NCBI GenBank assembly: GCA_026197195.1
Contig: JAPHUG010000162.1
Coordinates: 1 to 14,351, forward strand
DNA length: 14,351 nucleotides
From: Sedimenticola sp.
Lineage (GTDB): Bacteria; Pseudomonadota; Gammaproteobacteria; Chromatiales; Chromatiaceae
Direction of reading: 5' to 3'
Part shown: positions 12,253-14,351 of the stretch, piece by piece
How the letters are laid out: each line of letters opens with the position of its first letter
Numbering within the stretch: position 1 is the stretch's first letter
Notes under the pieces: model-generated
What the model saw: only the letters and a program-made list of their open reading frames with translations
Told to the model about the DNA's origin: nothing
Database searches by the model: none
Program-made: the position numbers and the translations under genes

Positions 12253-14351
12253 TGAGTCCAGATGCTGGCGCAGTGATCCTTCGATAGTTACCAGCTGATC
12301 AATATCACGCTGCTGCACATGGGGATTGACTTTGCTCAGTGCCTGCAGGCGTGACTGTTCTTCCGAATAGAAGTGATGCATTGACTCAATGGCCGCCCTC
12401 AAAATGGGTCGGGCCTGTTTGTCTGCCAACTGTTCGCCGGTTGTGATCATCGCCTGAATACGAGGGCGCAACGGCGTGACAATCTTCTGTATCACGCTCT
12501 TGGGGAGTGGTGTCAGGGCATCGGTCAGTGTGCTGAGATCGATCATGCTAGCGCGTTCTTTGAGTGATTGGTCGATTAGAATGCGCAATACCGTGGGCGG
12601 CAGAAATCGTCCCGCTTGTAACAGTTTGGGGGCCGGGCACTCCAGTACAAAAATCAGCTCCAGCGCCATGCTGCCGGCGGGTATCTGAGGGTGACGAATA
12701 CCGGTTGCTGTTGCGTTGCCAAGTCCGCTCTCCACCACCAGATCCATCGCATCCAGTACCATGGGGTGTTCCCAGGTGAGGTAGTGCCGCTCTTCGTGAG
12801 TCAGGGCGGTGGCTCGGTCAAAGGTTACGGTCAGTCCGTCGCTTGGTAAGTGTGGAAAGTGGTCGGTCAGCATATGCTGTCCCGGCCTGATTACCAGGCT
12901 GTGGTGGGAGTGGGGTTCAGTTTCCACACCATAGATATTAAACAGGCGGTCCATGTAGCCGTCTAACAGGCGGGTCGTATCGGCAATGGAAAGTTGTGCC
13001 ACCAGTTCAGCGGCCTCCTGATCACGGCAGGAGTTCAACTCAAGCAGATGATCGCGCCCCTGTTTCAGTGATTCGGTGACCTTTAGGTGCTGTTCCCGGG
13101 TTGTCTTGAGGAGTAGTTCCAGGGATTCGGGGTCGCTGTTGCCATCTTCAAAGGCTTGATGCAATGCAGGTCTAAGCTGTTCGAGAAGGGTCTGGCCGGA
13201 TTGACAGGTATGACCGAAGGCGTTGAGTCCCTCGTGATACCAGCGCAGTAGCACTTCCTGGGCACTCCCCTCGAAATAGGGGGTGTGCAATTCAACCGGG
13301 GCCTTTTGACCGATTCGGTCGAGTCGCCCAATCCGCTGCTCAAGCAGATCCGGGTTCTCTGGCAGGTCAAACAGGATCAGGTGGTGCGCGAACTGGAAGT
13401 TGCGTCCTTCACTGCCGATCTCAGAGCAGATCAGAATCTGGCAGCCCTGATCGGGGTCCGCAAACCAGGCGGCGGCACGGTCCCGCTCAATGATGCTCAT
13501 GTGCTCATGAAACAGCGCGGCAGGTAGGCCTTCGCGAAGGCGTAACGCCTGTTCCAGTTCTCTTGCCGTTGTTGTATGGGCACATATCAACAGCATCTTC
13601 TCCTGGCGATGCTGCCGTAGCAGGCTGATCAGCCAGTCGATTCTGGGGTCGGTTCGCCACCATTCGGCTTGCGTGTTGTCGGCAAGATTTCGTTCAGGGT
13701 GCAGCTGCTGAGTGACCGGGCCGTCGAGGTCCTTGTAGTGGTCCGGTAGCGGCAGAGGATAACGGTGTAGTATGCGCTGAGTGAACCCTTTGACTCGATC
13801 CCGGGTGTTTCTGAACATACCACGCCCTGTGCCGTGGCGGTCCAGCAACAAGTTGGTCAATTGTGTCCTGGCGGCCTGCCCCCGTTCCGGTGACGGGCTC
13901 TCCAGTTGCTGGAGCAGAGGGGTGGCCAGCTCAGGGGTCAGCATCTCACAGAGGAGGCTCTGGTCTTGAGGTGAGATAGTCTGATTATTGATCAGGTTCG
14001 CAGCGGCATCGGCGATAGGTTGGTAGCGGGCTTGCTCTTTCTCAAACTGTTGTAGGCTTGGAAAGCGATCAGGGTCCAGCAGGCGTAGACGGGCAAAGTG
14101 TCCCCCCTTGCCCAGCTGCTCCGGTGTGGCGGTCAGTAGTAGAACGCCGGGAGTCTGTTGTGCCAGTCTTTCAATGGCGAGATAGGCTTTGCTGGGTGCT
14201 GTCTCATGCCATTCAAGATGATGCGCTTCATCGACAATCAAAAGGTCCCACTCGCCGCCAACCGCCTGATTCAATCTATTGCTATCCTGGGTCAACAGGT
14301 CGAGTCCACAGAGTACCAGCTGCTCGGCCTGAAACGGATTGTCTGCATGCC
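12208..14351 (-). CDS. rapA: RNA polymerase-associated ATPase RapA (HepA), C-terminal part (partial)
   Basis: The frame is open from the right edge, so 713 C-terminal residues are visible and about 250 N-terminal residues (including the Walker A motif) lie outside; E. coli RapA is 968 aa (recalled). RapA is a Swi2/Snf2-type ATPase that binds RNA polymerase and helps recycle it after termination. Visible motifs, in order, are DNPFQAEQLVLCGLDLLTQD at the edge, the DEAH Walker B in DLLIVDEAHHLEW, motif III LLLTATPEQLG, the second ATPase lobe MLLICAHTTTARELE, HEHMSIIERDRAAAWF, ILICSEIGSEGRNFQFAHHL and the arginine-finger motif LLEQRIGRLDRIGQ. A long C-terminal RapA-specific region follows, ending in LDSIRLAIGI like the family's usual end. 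So the C-terminus is natural even though its last 14 codons and stop overlap the GGDEF-EAL gene on the other strand. Confidence 0.95.
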   Translation of the reverse strand, partial: HADNPFQAEQLVLCGLDLLTQDSNRLNQAVGGEWDLLIVDEAHHLEWHETAPSKAYLAIERLAQQTPGVLLLTATPEQLGKGGHFARLRLLDPDRFPSLQQFEKEQARYQPIADAAANLINNQTISPQDQSLLCEMLTPELATPLLQQLESPSPERGQAARTQLTNLLLDRHGTGRGMFRNTRDRVKGFTQRILHRYPLPLPDHYKDLDGPVTQQLHPERNLADNTQAEWWRTDPRIDWLISLLRQHRQEKMLLICAHTTTARELEQALRLREGLPAALFHEHMSIIERDRAAAWFADPDQGCQILICSEIGSEGRNFQFAHHLILFDLPENPDLLEQRIGRLDRIGQKAPVELHTPYFEGSAQEVLLRWYHEGLNAFGHTCQSGQTLLEQLRPALHQAFEDGNSDPESLELLLKTTREQHLKVTESLKQGRDHLLELNSCRDQEAAELVAQLSIADTTRLLDGYMDRLFNIYGVETEPHSHHSLVIRPGQHMLTDHFPHLPSDGLTVTFDRATALTHEERHYLTWEHPMVLDAMDLVVESGLGNATATGIRHPQIPAGSMALELIFVLECPAPKLLQAGRFLPPTVLRILIDQSLKERASMIDLSTLTDALTPLPKSVIQKIVTPLRPRIQAMITTGEQLADKQARPILRAAIESMHHFYSEEQSRLQALSKVNPHVQQRDIDQLVTIEGSLRQHLDSSRVRLDSIRLAIGI

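Overview
The window looks like chromosomal DNA from a gammaproteobacterium. RfaH, RapA and Dgt together with an MsbA/WaaA lipid A-core pair point that way. The moderately GC-rich housekeeping genes would fit a Chromatiales-type environmental or symbiotic lineage, but that placement is inference. No rRNA, tRNA, CRISPR array, transposase or prophage gene was seen.

Left part (1-5683), cell-surface polysaccharide. The 5' part of msbA runs off the left edge on the minus strand. It is followed by an rfaH-type antiterminator gene, also on the minus strand. A 0.5 kb AT-rich gap then carries an ops-like element (GCGGTAGC core) facing the next genes. After it come a Wzz chain-length regulator (+), a badly decayed UDP-glucose 6-dehydrogenase fragment (at least three frameshifts, both ends missing) and an intact WbpM/CapD/FlaA1-type UDP-sugar 4,6-dehydratase (+). 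This is a small or eroded O-antigen/capsule segment between msbA and waaA. No glycosyltransferase, flippase or polymerase gene is visible, so the rest of the pathway must lie elsewhere or be lost.

Middle (5684-8219). waaA (Kdo transferase) starts behind a perfect small hairpin that lies between a GAGG sequence and the ATG. A small secreted helix-hairpin-helix (ComEA-like) protein follows. It ends at a strong bidirectional terminator shared with a convergent protein-L-isoaspartate methyltransferase-like gene, which lacks the family's usual substrate-site motif.

Right part (8220-14351). dgt (dNTP triphosphohydrolase) is followed by a PAS-PAS-GGDEF-EAL c-di-GMP protein with both catalytic domains apparently intact. 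The last 45 bases of that gene overlap, tail to tail, the end of rapA (minus strand). The N-terminal part of rapA lies outside the window.

How the genes work together: MsbA and WaaA build and export lipid A-Kdo. Wzz and the dehydratase would shape an attached surface polysaccharide. The RfaH homologue plausibly helps RNA polymerase read through that polysaccharide operon via the ops-like site. The right-hand genes are general nucleotide, signalling and transcription-recycling functions with no clear link to the surface genes.
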